The position numbers and the translations under genes are program-made. The notes beneath the pieces were generated by a model that did not search any database, had not been told where the DNA came from, and saw only the letters and a program-made list of their open reading frames with translations. Below are positions 57,774 through 64,000 of a stretch of DNA of 64,000 nucleotides, one piece after another; positions within the stretch are counted from its first letter, which is position 1; each line of letters opens with the position of its first letter. This DNA is from Enterococcus sp. PF1-24 (lineage in GTDB: Bacteria > Bacillota > Bacilli > Lactobacillales > Enterococcaceae). The stretch lies in assembly GCF_029893325.1 (NCBI RefSeq), contig NZ_JARXWL010000010.1:23927-87926 (forward strand), written 5' to 3'.

Positions 57774-58214
57774 ATGGAACAAACGTATCAACGAATTTTA
57801 GTCGGCATTGATGGTAGTCCGCAGTCAGATAAAGCATTTCGTAATGCAGTCGAAGTTGCCCGCCGGAATAAAGGAATTGTCTATGTGGCGGTGGTGATTG
57901 ATCAGCAACTTTACAATTTTATGGGTTATTCTCCTTTGAATCAGCAAATTATTGTTCAAGAAACTCAGACCGCTAAAGAGCTGATTCACAAGTGTAAAAA
58001 ACACGCGCAAGCGGTTAACTATCAGTATGTTGAAGGAATTATCGCGCACGGTTCGGCTAAAGAAGCTTTGGCTCACCAACTGCCTAAAAAATATCAGATT
58101 GATTTAATCATGGTAGGGCAATCTGGTTTAAATGCGGTGGAGCGAGTGATGTTAGGCAGCGTTTCTAGCTATATCATTAGAGAAGCACCTTGTGATGTCT
58201 TAGTTGTGCGTTAA
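57774..58214 (+). CDS. Universal stress protein UspA family
   Basis: A 146-residue universal stress protein. It begins YQRILVGIDGSPQSDKAF, contains the ATP-loop motif GQSGLNAVERVMLGSVSSYI (GxxG...GS family pattern) and ends CDVLVVR. It is cytoplasmic and usually dimeric, with general stress roles. ATG 57774 has GGTGGAGG 4-7 bases upstream; a GTG at 57762 is inside that site. It is downstream of the thioredoxin gene in a small stress-type operon. Confidence 0.92.
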   Translation: MEQTYQRILVGIDGSPQSDKAFRNAVEVARRNKGIVYVAVVIDQQLYNFMGYSPLNQQIIVQETQTAKELIHKCKKHAQAVNYQYVEGIIAHGSAKEALAHQLPKKYQIDLIMVGQSGLNAVERVMLGSVSSYIIREAPCDVLVVR

Positions 58215-58280
58215 AAAATACATGACTTCTCTTGCGTTTTTTGGTAAGATAAGTGCGTTGTGTAATTTCAATTAAAAATT

Positions 58281-58328
58281 ACGGACTGATTTTCTTGAGA
58301 AAACAACAGAAATCAGCCCGTTTTCTAT
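58281..58328 (+). terminator. Hairpin between uspA and ytpR
   Basis: ACGGACTGATTTT pairs with GAAATCAGCCCGT across a 14-base loop, followed by TTTTCT, 10 bases before the ytpR ribosome binding site. It acts as terminator or attenuator. Confidence 0.65.
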
Positions 58329-58340
58329 GGAGGAAAAATT

Positions 58341-58952
58341 GTGATTTTTGCATATAATAAGGAAAATGTTGGGGATACTTTACTGGTAGTAGTGGCAGAT
58401 GACCACGGCGCAGAAAATCAAGTGCTGCGGAAAAAAGATGTTGCTCAAGTAACGACTTTAGAGGGTGAAATTGTTGCATGGAATTTTTTCAATATTTCTC
58501 AAACTTTAAAAATCACCGGCAATGGTCAAGTAACACTAAGTGCAGCCGATGTTGAGCAATTAAATGAATTGCTAGCGGCCGCTGGTTTTTCAGAAACTTT
58601 AACTTTTGATAATGAAGCGAAAATTGTCGTTGGTTTCGTTAAAAGTTGTAAAAAGCATCCTGATTCCGACCATTTATCTATCACCCAAACAGAAGTCGCT
58701 GAAGGCATGACTTTACAAATTGTTTGTGGGGCACCAAATATTAAAGCCGGGCAAAAAGTAGTGGTTGCGAAACCAGGTGCGATGATGCCTGATGGTTTAT
58801 TGATTTGGCCAGGTGTTTTACGGGGAGTAGAAAGCCATGGCATGATTTGTTCAGCTAGAGAATTACATTTAGCCGATGCACCAGCTAAAAAAGGTATTTT
58901 GGAATTGTCTTTTGATGCAGTAGTAGGGGAAGCTTTTCCTGTAGGAGAATAA
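58341..58952 (+). CDS. ytpR: YtpR family tRNA-binding domain protein
   Basis: A 203-residue protein. The N-terminal part (about 1-85) is the DUF4479 region, and the C-terminal part (about 90-200) is an EMAP/PheT-type tRNA-binding OB domain. It has KIVVGFVKSCKKHPDSDHLS, LQIVCGAPNIKAGQKVVVAK and GVLRGVESHGMICSARELHL. Its precise role is unknown; related domains bind tRNA. GTG 58341 has GGAGG 8 bases upstream. The gene is separated from htrA by a strong bidirectional terminator. Confidence 0.9.
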   Translation: MIFAYNKENVGDTLLVVVADDHGAENQVLRKKDVAQVTTLEGEIVAWNFFNISQTLKITGNGQVTLSAADVEQLNELLAAAGFSETLTFDNEAKIVVGFVKSCKKHPDSDHLSITQTEVAEGMTLQIVCGAPNIKAGQKVVVAKPGAMMPDGLLIWPGVLRGVESHGMICSARELHLADAPAKKGILELSFDAVVGEAFPVGE

Positions 58953-58963
58953 TAATTTCATAA

Positions 58964-59010
58964 AGAAAAAGCGCTGCTAGGCAAGTTATTCCTGCCTAAC
59001 AGCGCTTTTT
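58964..59010. terminator. Bidirectional terminator between ytpR and htrA
   Basis: AAAAGCGCTGCTAGGCA pairs with TGCCTAACAGCGCTTTT with one bulge around AGTTATTCC, with T runs on both strands. It serves the convergent genes. Confidence 0.9.
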
Positions 59011-59015
59011 GAATT

Positions 59016-60359
59016 TTATTCGTTATTGCGGCTACGTCTAGAGTTGCTGCTTTCTTCTTCTTGTGCTTGTTCCTGTTCAGTTTCTTGAATTTGGCTTAAA
59101 GCTGAAGCTTCCATTGTTAAGTTAACTGTGGTGCTTTCTTTTTTACCGTCGCGATAGTAAGTAATTTCTAGTTTATCACCCACTTGTTTTTCATACAAAG
59201 CACTTTTAACTTCGCTTGAAGTCGCTACTTCTTTGCCGTCAACTTCGGTAATCACATCGAATTTTTGTAAACCAGCTTCGTCAGCCGGAGTACCTTTGCT
59301 AACTGAGTTTAAAGCTACGCCAGCGGTCACTTCTTCCGGTAAAGTATCAAAGTAACGTTCCAACTGTTGCGTGCTTAAGTTAGCTAAATCAACCATCGTA
59401 ACGCCAAGCGCGGGGCGGACAACTTCGCCTTTTTCAACTAATTGATTAATGATGCTAATCACTTGATTACTTGGAATGGCAAAGCCCATACCTTCTACGC
59501 TAGCGGTACCTGTACCAGTATAGGTAGAAATAATCTTACTAGAGTTAATGCCGATGATTTGGCCATTGATATTAATTAATGGACCACCAGAGTTCCCTGG
59601 ATTGATGGCGGCATCGGTTTGAATCGCATAGCTGGTTGCGGTGCTATTATCTTCTAATTGTAAAGTTACTTCACGATTTAAAGAAGAAATAATCCCTGAA
59701 GTCACTGAGTTTGCATAAGCCGTTCCTAATGGGGAGCCAATTGCGATAGCCGGTTCACCAACGGTTAAAGCATCAGAATCGCCAAATTCAGCGTGAGTGC
59801 TAATCCCTTCAGAACTAATTTCAACGACTGCTAAATCCGTATATTCATCGGTACCCACTAAAGTTGCTGGAACACTAGTGCCGTCTTTTAATAAAACTTT
59901 CAACTCTTTGTGGTCAGCAATCACGTGATTATTAGTCACGATGTAAGCTTTATCCCCTTCAATCGCATAAATTACGCCGCTACCTTCACCAGCTTCAACT
60001 AAAGTATCGTCGTCAGTTTCTTCTTCTTCGCCAAATAAATCACCGCCAAAGATTTCAGAATAAGTATCGCTACTACTATTTGATTGATAATTAATGATAG
60101 AAACCACGGCATCTTGAACTTTATTCACAGCTTCGGTGATGTCAGATTGCGTGTTGACCTTGACATTGCTGACTTGAGTAGTGCCTTCTGTCGTAGGCGC
60201 GTTGTTGTTTGTAGCAGGCGTAACGGTATCATTATTATTGTTAATCAGTGTTGAACCGCCGAAAACTAACAGCCCACCTAAAATCCCGCCGGCTAAACCA
60301 ACGCCGAATCTTGAGAGTAAAGAACCAGATTTTTTTTGATTGTTGTTAACTTCTTTCAT
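59016..60359 (-). CDS. htrA: HtrA/DegP-type membrane-anchored serine protease
   Basis: A 447-residue envelope quality-control protease. One N-terminal helix (residues about 17-39, FGVGLAGGILGGLLVFGGST) anchors it, followed by an Asn/Thr-rich linker. The trypsin-like domain has His145 (NNHVIA), Asp175 (EYTDLAV) and Ser257 (NPGNSGGPL). One PDZ domain covers about 330-420, and an unusual Gln/Glu/Ser/Arg-rich tail ends the protein. ATG 60359 is chosen because AAGGAGG stands 9 bases before it; an in-frame start at 60404 precedes that site. The divergent neighbour is rlmH, the usual Firmicutes arrangement. Confidence 0.95.
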   Translation of the reverse strand: MKEVNNNQKKSGSLLSRFGVGLAGGILGGLLVFGGSTLINNNNDTVTPATNNNAPTTEGTTQVSNVKVNTQSDITEAVNKVQDAVVSIINYQSNSSSDTYSEIFGGDLFGEEEETDDDTLVEAGEGSGVIYAIEGDKAYIVTNNHVIADHKELKVLLKDGTSVPATLVGTDEYTDLAVVEISSEGISTHAEFGDSDALTVGEPAIAIGSPLGTAYANSVTSGIISSLNREVTLQLEDNSTATSYAIQTDAAINPGNSGGPLININGQIIGINSSKIISTYTGTGTASVEGMGFAIPSNQVISIINQLVEKGEVVRPALGVTMVDLANLSTQQLERYFDTLPEEVTAGVALNSVSKGTPADEAGLQKFDVITEVDGKEVATSSEVKSALYEKQVGDKLEITYYRDGKKESTTVNLTMEASALSQIQETEQEQAQEEESSNSRRSRNNE

Positions 60360-60601
60360 GATGAAAGACCTCCTTGAATTAGAGTCATTGTTATTATTTA
60401 CCAAAAATTGTCCTATTCAAAAAATGACAATTGATAATTTTTTAAATTAACTGCTATAAGTTGAGTATACACTGGGTATCTACTCTTAGTCTACTGAAGT
60501 GATTTGATTTTTTTATGAAGAAGTTAAGTAAAAAATGTAGAAATTTCCAGCAAAAAGTAAAAATTTCTTTAAGAAAAAAGAAATCCACAAAGGCATGGCA
60601 T

Positions 60602-60774
60602 TTATCCACAAAAAATGTGGATAAAACAGTGGAGAAAGTCCTGAATAAAAACTAAAAGTTATCCACAGGTTTGTGAATAAGTGGATAACTTTTGGGAATA
60701 ACTATCAAATAAGCAAAAATAAACTAGAGTTACTCACAGTTACTGGCAGGCTTATCCACAGAATCTGTGTATAA
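60602..60774. other. Cluster of DnaA boxes arranged as three inverted pairs
   Basis: Six consensus TTATNCACA boxes lie in the 535-base htrA-rlmH spacer: TTATCCACA at 60602, 60659 and 60752 on the plus strand, and minus-strand boxes at 60616-60624 (TTATCCACA), 60672-60680 (TTATTCACA) and 60766-60774 (TTATACACA). Each plus box is paired with a minus box 4-5 bases away. A further minus box TTATCCACT lies at 60680-60688, and AAATCCACA occurs near 60581. No dnaA or dnaN gene is in the window, so this is an ectopic DnaA-binding cluster rather than a recognisable oriC. It may titrate DnaA or regulate htrA and rlmH. Confidence 0.85.
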
Positions 60775-60894
60775 CTTGGGGATAAATAAGAATTGTTGAT
60801 TATTTAGCAGGTTTTTAAGGAAAATCATGCTAAAATAAGAAGAAGCTAAAAAAAGAAGTATTAGCAAAATCCCTAGTTTAGAAAAGGAAAAAGT

Positions 60895-61374
60895 ATGCAA
60901 ATTAAAATTATTACTGTCGGCAAATTAAAAGAAAAATATTTAGTTCAAGGCATCGCCGAATACTTAAAGCGTCTAAGTAAATACGCTAAGATGACAATGA
61001 TTGAAGTTGCTGACGAAAAAGCCCCAGAAGCGCTAAGCCCAGCTGAGATGCAACAAGTTAAAAACAAAGAAGGCCAACGAATTTTAGCCAAAATTAAAGA
61101 CCAAGAACACGTCATTGCCTTAGCGATTAACGGCAAAAATCCTTCTAGCGAAGCTTTCGCAGAAGAAATTAACCAACTAGGTATCCGTGGTAAAAGCCAG
61201 ATTACGTTTATTATCGGTGGCTCTTTGGGTTTAAGCGATGAAGTGTTGCAACGGAGTAATCAACAGATTTCTTTTGGCAAAATGACTTATCCCCATCAGC
61301 TGATGCGGCTGATTTTGGTGGAACAGATTTATCGAGCCTTTCGGATTAATCTGGGGGAGCCTTATCATAAGTAG
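60895..61374 (+). CDS. rlmH: 23S rRNA pseudouridine-1915 N3-methyltransferase RlmH
   Basis: A 159-residue SPOUT methyltransferase. The start [20 protein letters not shown], the SAM-binding knot ([17 protein letters not shown]) and the C-terminal tail [20 protein letters not shown] with YHK at the end are diagnostic. It methylates pseudouridine 1915 in helix 69 of 23S rRNA. It is the orfX homologue in which staphylococcal SCC elements insert, but no such element is seen here; the gene end is intact. ATG 60895 follows AAAGGAAAAA. The divergent spacer to htrA carries the DnaA-box cluster. Confidence 0.96.
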   Translation: MQIKIITVGKLKEKYLVQGIAEYLKRLSKYAKMTMIEVADEKAPEALSPAEMQQVKNKEGQRILAKIKDQEHVIALAINGKNPSSEAFAEEINQLGIRGKSQITFIIGGSLGLSDEVLQRSNQQISFGKMTYPHQLMRLILVEQIYRAFRINLGEPYHK

Positions 61375-61503
61375 GGATGTTTTTGAAAAGGAAAAGATGC
61401 TTTTCCTGCAAAAGAGTATGAAGATTTTATTGCTATAGGGGGTATTCCCTATCGAGAAAAGTAATAGAGTAGAGAGATTTTATATAAAAAACGGAGGTAT
61501 TAG

Positions 61504-62010
61504 ATGAATAATAATGATCGCTTACTACGCTTACGCTATGCTATTGATATCAAGGATACAGATCTGGTTAAGGCCTTTGAATTAGGTGGCTACGGGGTTA
61601 CTAAAGATGATGTGCGAGAAATGTTAACTAAGGCTCAGGAGACAAAGCTAGAGGAAGATAATATTTATTTACAACCAATCAATAATCAAGTGTTAGATGT
61701 CTTTTTGAATGGTTTTATTATTTTAAAGCGGGGACCTAAAAAAGACGAACCAGCTGGATCGAAACCAGCTAAAAGCATTGAAGTTAAGCATATCAATAAT
61801 GTGTTACTGAAAAAAATAAAAATTGCTTTATCCCTAACTAGTGAAGATATGCTGGATATTTTTGCTGAGGCAGGTCTTTATCCTTCAAAAGGCGAGCTAG
61901 GCGCTATTTTAAGAAAAGAAGGTCATCGTAATTTCAAACCTTGTGGCGATAAATATATGCGTAACTTTTTAAAAGGGCTAGGTTTATGTTATCGACGGGA
62001 AGCGTATTAA
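61504..62010 (+). CDS. DUF1456 family protein (YehS-like)
   Basis: A 168-residue cytoplasmic protein built of two DUF1456 repeats. The first is NNDRLLRLRYAIDIKDTDLV and following; the second is HINNVLLKKIKIALSLTSED and following. Each has a turn of the type ELGGYGVTKDDV or EAGLYPSKGELG and ends near CGDKYMRNFLKGLG. The biochemical function is unknown. ATG 61504 has CGGAGG 7-8 bases upstream. It lies alone between rlmH and a terminator shared with a minus-strand pseudogene. Confidence 0.88.
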   Translation: MNNNDRLLRLRYAIDIKDTDLVKAFELGGYGVTKDDVREMLTKAQETKLEEDNIYLQPINNQVLDVFLNGFIILKRGPKKDEPAGSKPAKSIEVKHINNVLLKKIKIALSLTSEDMLDIFAEAGLYPSKGELGAILRKEGHRNFKPCGDKYMRNFLKGLGLCYRREAY

Positions 62011-62089
62011 GTTGGTAGGTAAGGTAACTAAGCGAGCGATACTAAATAATGCTTGTAAATTATCTTGGTATCCCAAATAAATAGCAGAA

Positions 62090-62138
62090 AAAATCCTAAA
62101 AAGCTGGAAGTTAATTCCTCACTTTTTAGGATTTTTTT
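62090..62138. terminator. Bidirectional terminator after the DUF1456 gene
   Basis: AATCCTAAAAAG pairs with CTTTTTAGGATT, with A/T runs on both sides. It serves the DUF1456 gene and the convergent pseudogene. Confidence 0.88.
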
Positions 62139-62140
62139 AA

Positions 62141-62523
62141 TTATTTGATAAACGGTGTAATAATCTTAGCGCAAGTAGCTGGCTGATCAATCCAAGGCAT
62201 ATGGCCCGCTTCTTTAATTAATTGGAAAGCACAATTAGGAATTGCTGCTGCGATTTCGCGTTCTTTTTCCACCGTAGCAAAAGTGGCGTTTTCGCCCCCA
62301 AATCATTTGAATTGGGAAAGGCAACGTGGCTAACTCAGCAGCTTTGCTTTCATTTTCTTCACTGGCGTTAAAAGTCCGCAATAAAGTTAGCGTTGAGTCT
62401 TGATAGTTAGGGAGATTTTGAAAATTGTAATAATATTCACGAAATTCATTAGACATTTCAGCTAGTTTTTGTTCGTTGGTGCCATCATTTTTAAACCGGT
62501 TGAGGCATTCCCGCTTTCTTTAA
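62141..62523 (-). pseudogene. Alpha/beta hydrolase remnant (proline iminopeptidase-like C-terminus)
   Basis: The minus strand encodes the C-terminal part of an alpha/beta hydrolase in three frames. IKESGNASTGLKMMAPTN lies before 62470, MSNEFREYYYNFQNLPNYQD to PFPIQMIWG follows, and then NATFATVEKEREIAAAIPNC and GHMPWIDQPATCAKIITPFI up to TAA 62143-62141. The shifts fall at a T run (62466-62470) and a C run (62295-62299). The catalytic His (GHMPW) is present, but the nucleophile half is missing. The 5' end is lost where the secreted-protein copy D region begins. Confidence 0.8.
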
Positions 62524-62613
62524 TATACTCTTATCCTAAAGGACAATGGGATAAAAACGGAGATACAGGATTTTAAATTCTGTTTCATTTTATGGAAAAG
62601 CTATCAGACCATG

Positions 62614-62642
62614 TTGACATTATTAAAATAAATGAATATACT
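62614..62642 (+). promoter_or_regulatory. Promoter of surface-protein copy D
   Basis: TTGACA (62614-62619) and TATACT (62637-62642) are 17 bases apart, 42 bases before ATG 62685. A TTGGTATA word, also found in the copy B control region, follows. Confidence 0.8.
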
Positions 62643-62684
62643 TTACTTGGTATACAAAAAAAGCATTACCTAGGGGGAACCATT

Positions 62685-64000
62685 ATGTTAAAAAAAATAA
62701 GGACTACTTTACTTTCCATAGCGCTACTCAGTACATTTTCTTTAGCAACTGTTACTGCAGAAGCCGAAGATGCTGTTGAAACAGGCTTACCTACAGCAAG
62801 AGCTACAGAACCTATTGACAACTGGATGCCAGATAAAAATTTACAACAACTAGTCGCTGACAAATTAGCAATTCCTGTTACAGAAGTAACACCTGAAAAA
62901 CTAGCTGCGGCAGATTCTGATTGCTTCACCTGGGTTATTCTTGAAAATGAAAATCCACTTGCTAACGTGACAAACTTTACTGGTTTAGAGCATGCAACTA
63001 AAATAAATATCAACTGTTTCGAAGGTGCTTTTTTAGACTTGAACTTAAAAAATTATCCATCTGTTCAGTCAAAAACAACTGTAACTTTCGCTGGAAGATT
63101 AAATCGTACTTTTCCAGACGGAATTGATTTCAATCAGTTTAATAATTATCAAGAGATTTTCTTCAGATCATTCTCTTATAATGAAACCTATACAACTGAA
63201 CCATTTATGTCTTATGATACGACTGCTTATTTAAACGAGTCTACTTATAGTGACTTTCGTTTAAGCCATGAAGATTTCGGGTTACATAATTTCTCCAATG
63301 ATTGGGTTAGACTTTATGGTGCTAGCGATCAAATTACTTCATGGTATCTACCAGTAAGTACTCAGCAGATGCATTATATTATCTCCGTAGATTCTGACAG
63401 TGGTTTCCGTTTCGCTGACGAGGACTTTTCAATACTTTATGATCAGTATGTTTCTTATCTTATGGGTAACACCTTTCAATGTACACCAGACTCGACGGGA
63501 ATTTATGGATTAGTCCCTTCTTTTCCAGTAGAATTTGTATACAATGCTAACGGAAATATAAATGGGCAAATTATACTAGGTTATACATTGGATTACACTA
63601 ATGTAACAGCTGGCAAACCAGTTACTGTTGAGCATTGGGAATATGATTTAGCAGGAAATCCTATCAAAAAAATTGGCGAAAACACATATTTAAACGGTAA
63701 TGTTGGTGAACGTTATCAAGCAGAAGCAATTAATGTGCCAGGCTACATCTTCAATAGTGCTATCGTTGATGAGGGGCTAAGTCCATTTAGCGGGCTTTTT
63801 ACAAACCAAAATCAATTAGTAAAATTAGGTTATTATAAAGTTTCTACTGGTACTACCCAAGGATTAGTCCTTGCTCAGTACCAAGATACGAATGGCAAAC
63901 CAATCTCTGCAGATGTTTTAACTAAGGGAACTGTTGGCGAAAGTTATTCAACAGAACAAAAAACAATTTCTGGTTATACTTTTAAAGAAGTGATTGGAAA
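62685..64000 (+). CDS. Secreted MucBP-type surface protein, copy D (partial, runs off the window)
   Basis: The frame is open from ATG 62685 to the window end (438 codons). The signal peptide (MLKKIRTTLLSIALLSTFSL then ATVTAEAEDA) and entry block (PIDNWMPDKNLQQLVADKLA) are nearly identical to copy B. The centre diverges. The last visible part contains GLVLAQYQDTNGKPISADVL and a MucBP-like unit (YSTEQKTISGYTFKEVIG) almost identical to copy B. DUF5648-type repeats are expected beyond the window. TAGGGGGAA precedes the start by 7-8 bases. It is on the opposite strand from copies A-C. Confidence 0.88.
   Translation, partial: MLKKIRTTLLSIALLSTFSLATVTAEAEDAVETGLPTARATEPIDNWMPDKNLQQLVADKLAIPVTEVTPEKLAAADSDCFTWVILENENPLANVTNFTGLEHATKININCFEGAFLDLNLKNYPSVQSKTTVTFAGRLNRTFPDGIDFNQFNNYQEIFFRSFSYNETYTTEPFMSYDTTAYLNESTYSDFRLSHEDFGLHNFSNDWVRLYGASDQITSWYLPVSTQQMHYIISVDSDSGFRFADEDFSILYDQYVSYLMGNTFQCTPDSTGIYGLVPSFPVEFVYNANGNINGQIILGYTLDYTNVTAGKPVTVEHWEYDLAGNPIKKIGENTYLNGNVGERYQAEAINVPGYIFNSAIVDEGLSPFSGLFTNQNQLVKLGYYKVSTGTTQGLVLAQYQDTNGKPISADVLTKGTVGESYSTEQKTISGYTFKEVIG

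Noticed and set aside
60602..60774. Replication origin oriC
   Set aside because: DnaA boxes are present, but dnaA, dnaN, rpmH and other origin neighbours are absent, so an ectopic cluster is the safer call.
60895..61380. SCC-like insertion at the rlmH 3' end
   Set aside because: The rlmH C-terminus is intact and no recombinase genes or direct repeats follow.

Overview
The window is chromosomal DNA of a low-GC Gram-positive coccus, most probably an Enterococcus or close relative. The evidence is a chain of Lactobacillales housekeeping genes (rsmB end, stp, prkC, rsgA, rpe, thiN; mreC, mreD, a SagA-type NlpC/P60 hydrolase, cinA, recA, rny; ispE; adcC-adcB; pepV; htrA, rlmH), strong AGGAGG-type ribosome binding sites with frequent GTG and TTG starts, and EFAR-like palindromic repeats. 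No tRNA, rRNA, CRISPR array or intact insertion sequence was seen. The genus is inferred from gene content only.

Layout. 1-3.4 kb: end of rsmB, two tandem palindromic repeats, then stp-prkC. 3.4-14.4 kb: an alpha-galactoside module (divergent AraC regulator, DUF5107-TPR protein, GalM, ABC binding protein and two permeases, GH36 alpha-galactosidase) lies between prkC and rsgA, which are usually adjacent. 14.6-16.8 kb: rsgA (apparently with a non-canonical AUC start), rpe, thiN. 17.0-22.5 kb: three paralogous secreted proteins on the minus strand (internalin-like N-terminus, MucBP-like linker, three DUF5648-type repeats). A fourth copy on the plus strand runs off the right end at 62.7-64 kb. 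22.8-30.3 kb: an accessory stretch with an epsilon antitoxin and wrecked zeta toxin, DUF2798 protein, MFS exporter, DNA glycosylase, histidine phosphatase, a nonsense-interrupted carboxyethylornithine synthase, a MarR regulator with an odd tail, and a GNAT. 30.6-39.3 kb: cell-shape and DNA/RNA maintenance core. 39.5-42.2 kb: a GH3 beta-glucosidase behind a BglG/LicT-type antiterminator target. 42.4-50 kb: ispE, zinc-type ABC transporter, a second NlpC/P60 protein, pepV and an M42 peptidase. 50.2-57.1 kb: a galactitol-type PTS operon with class II aldolase, TIM-like enzyme, YjbQ and a HAD phosphatase. 57.4-62 kb: thioredoxin, UspA, YtpR, htrA, a DnaA-box cluster, rlmH and a DUF1456 protein.

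How the genes work together. Stp and PrkC form a PASTA kinase/phosphatase pair that senses cell-wall state. MreC/MreD and the NlpC/P60 hydrolases act on the same envelope. The alpha-galactoside module would import melibiose/raffinose-type sugars, with ATP hydrolysis supplied by a shared MsmK-type ATPase encoded elsewhere, and split off galactose for GalM. The PTS operon would import and phosphorylate a polyol or ketose, cleave a derived bisphosphate and isomerise triose phosphate. Carbon control is suggested by cre-like sites at both loci.

The points most worth a second look are the mosaic secreted-protein family with an inverted fourth copy, the three inverted DnaA-box pairs between htrA and rlmH, the PTS operon carrying TIM-like and YjbQ genes, the orphaned epsilon antitoxin, the RAT/terminator switch before the GH3 gene, and the rsgA start.
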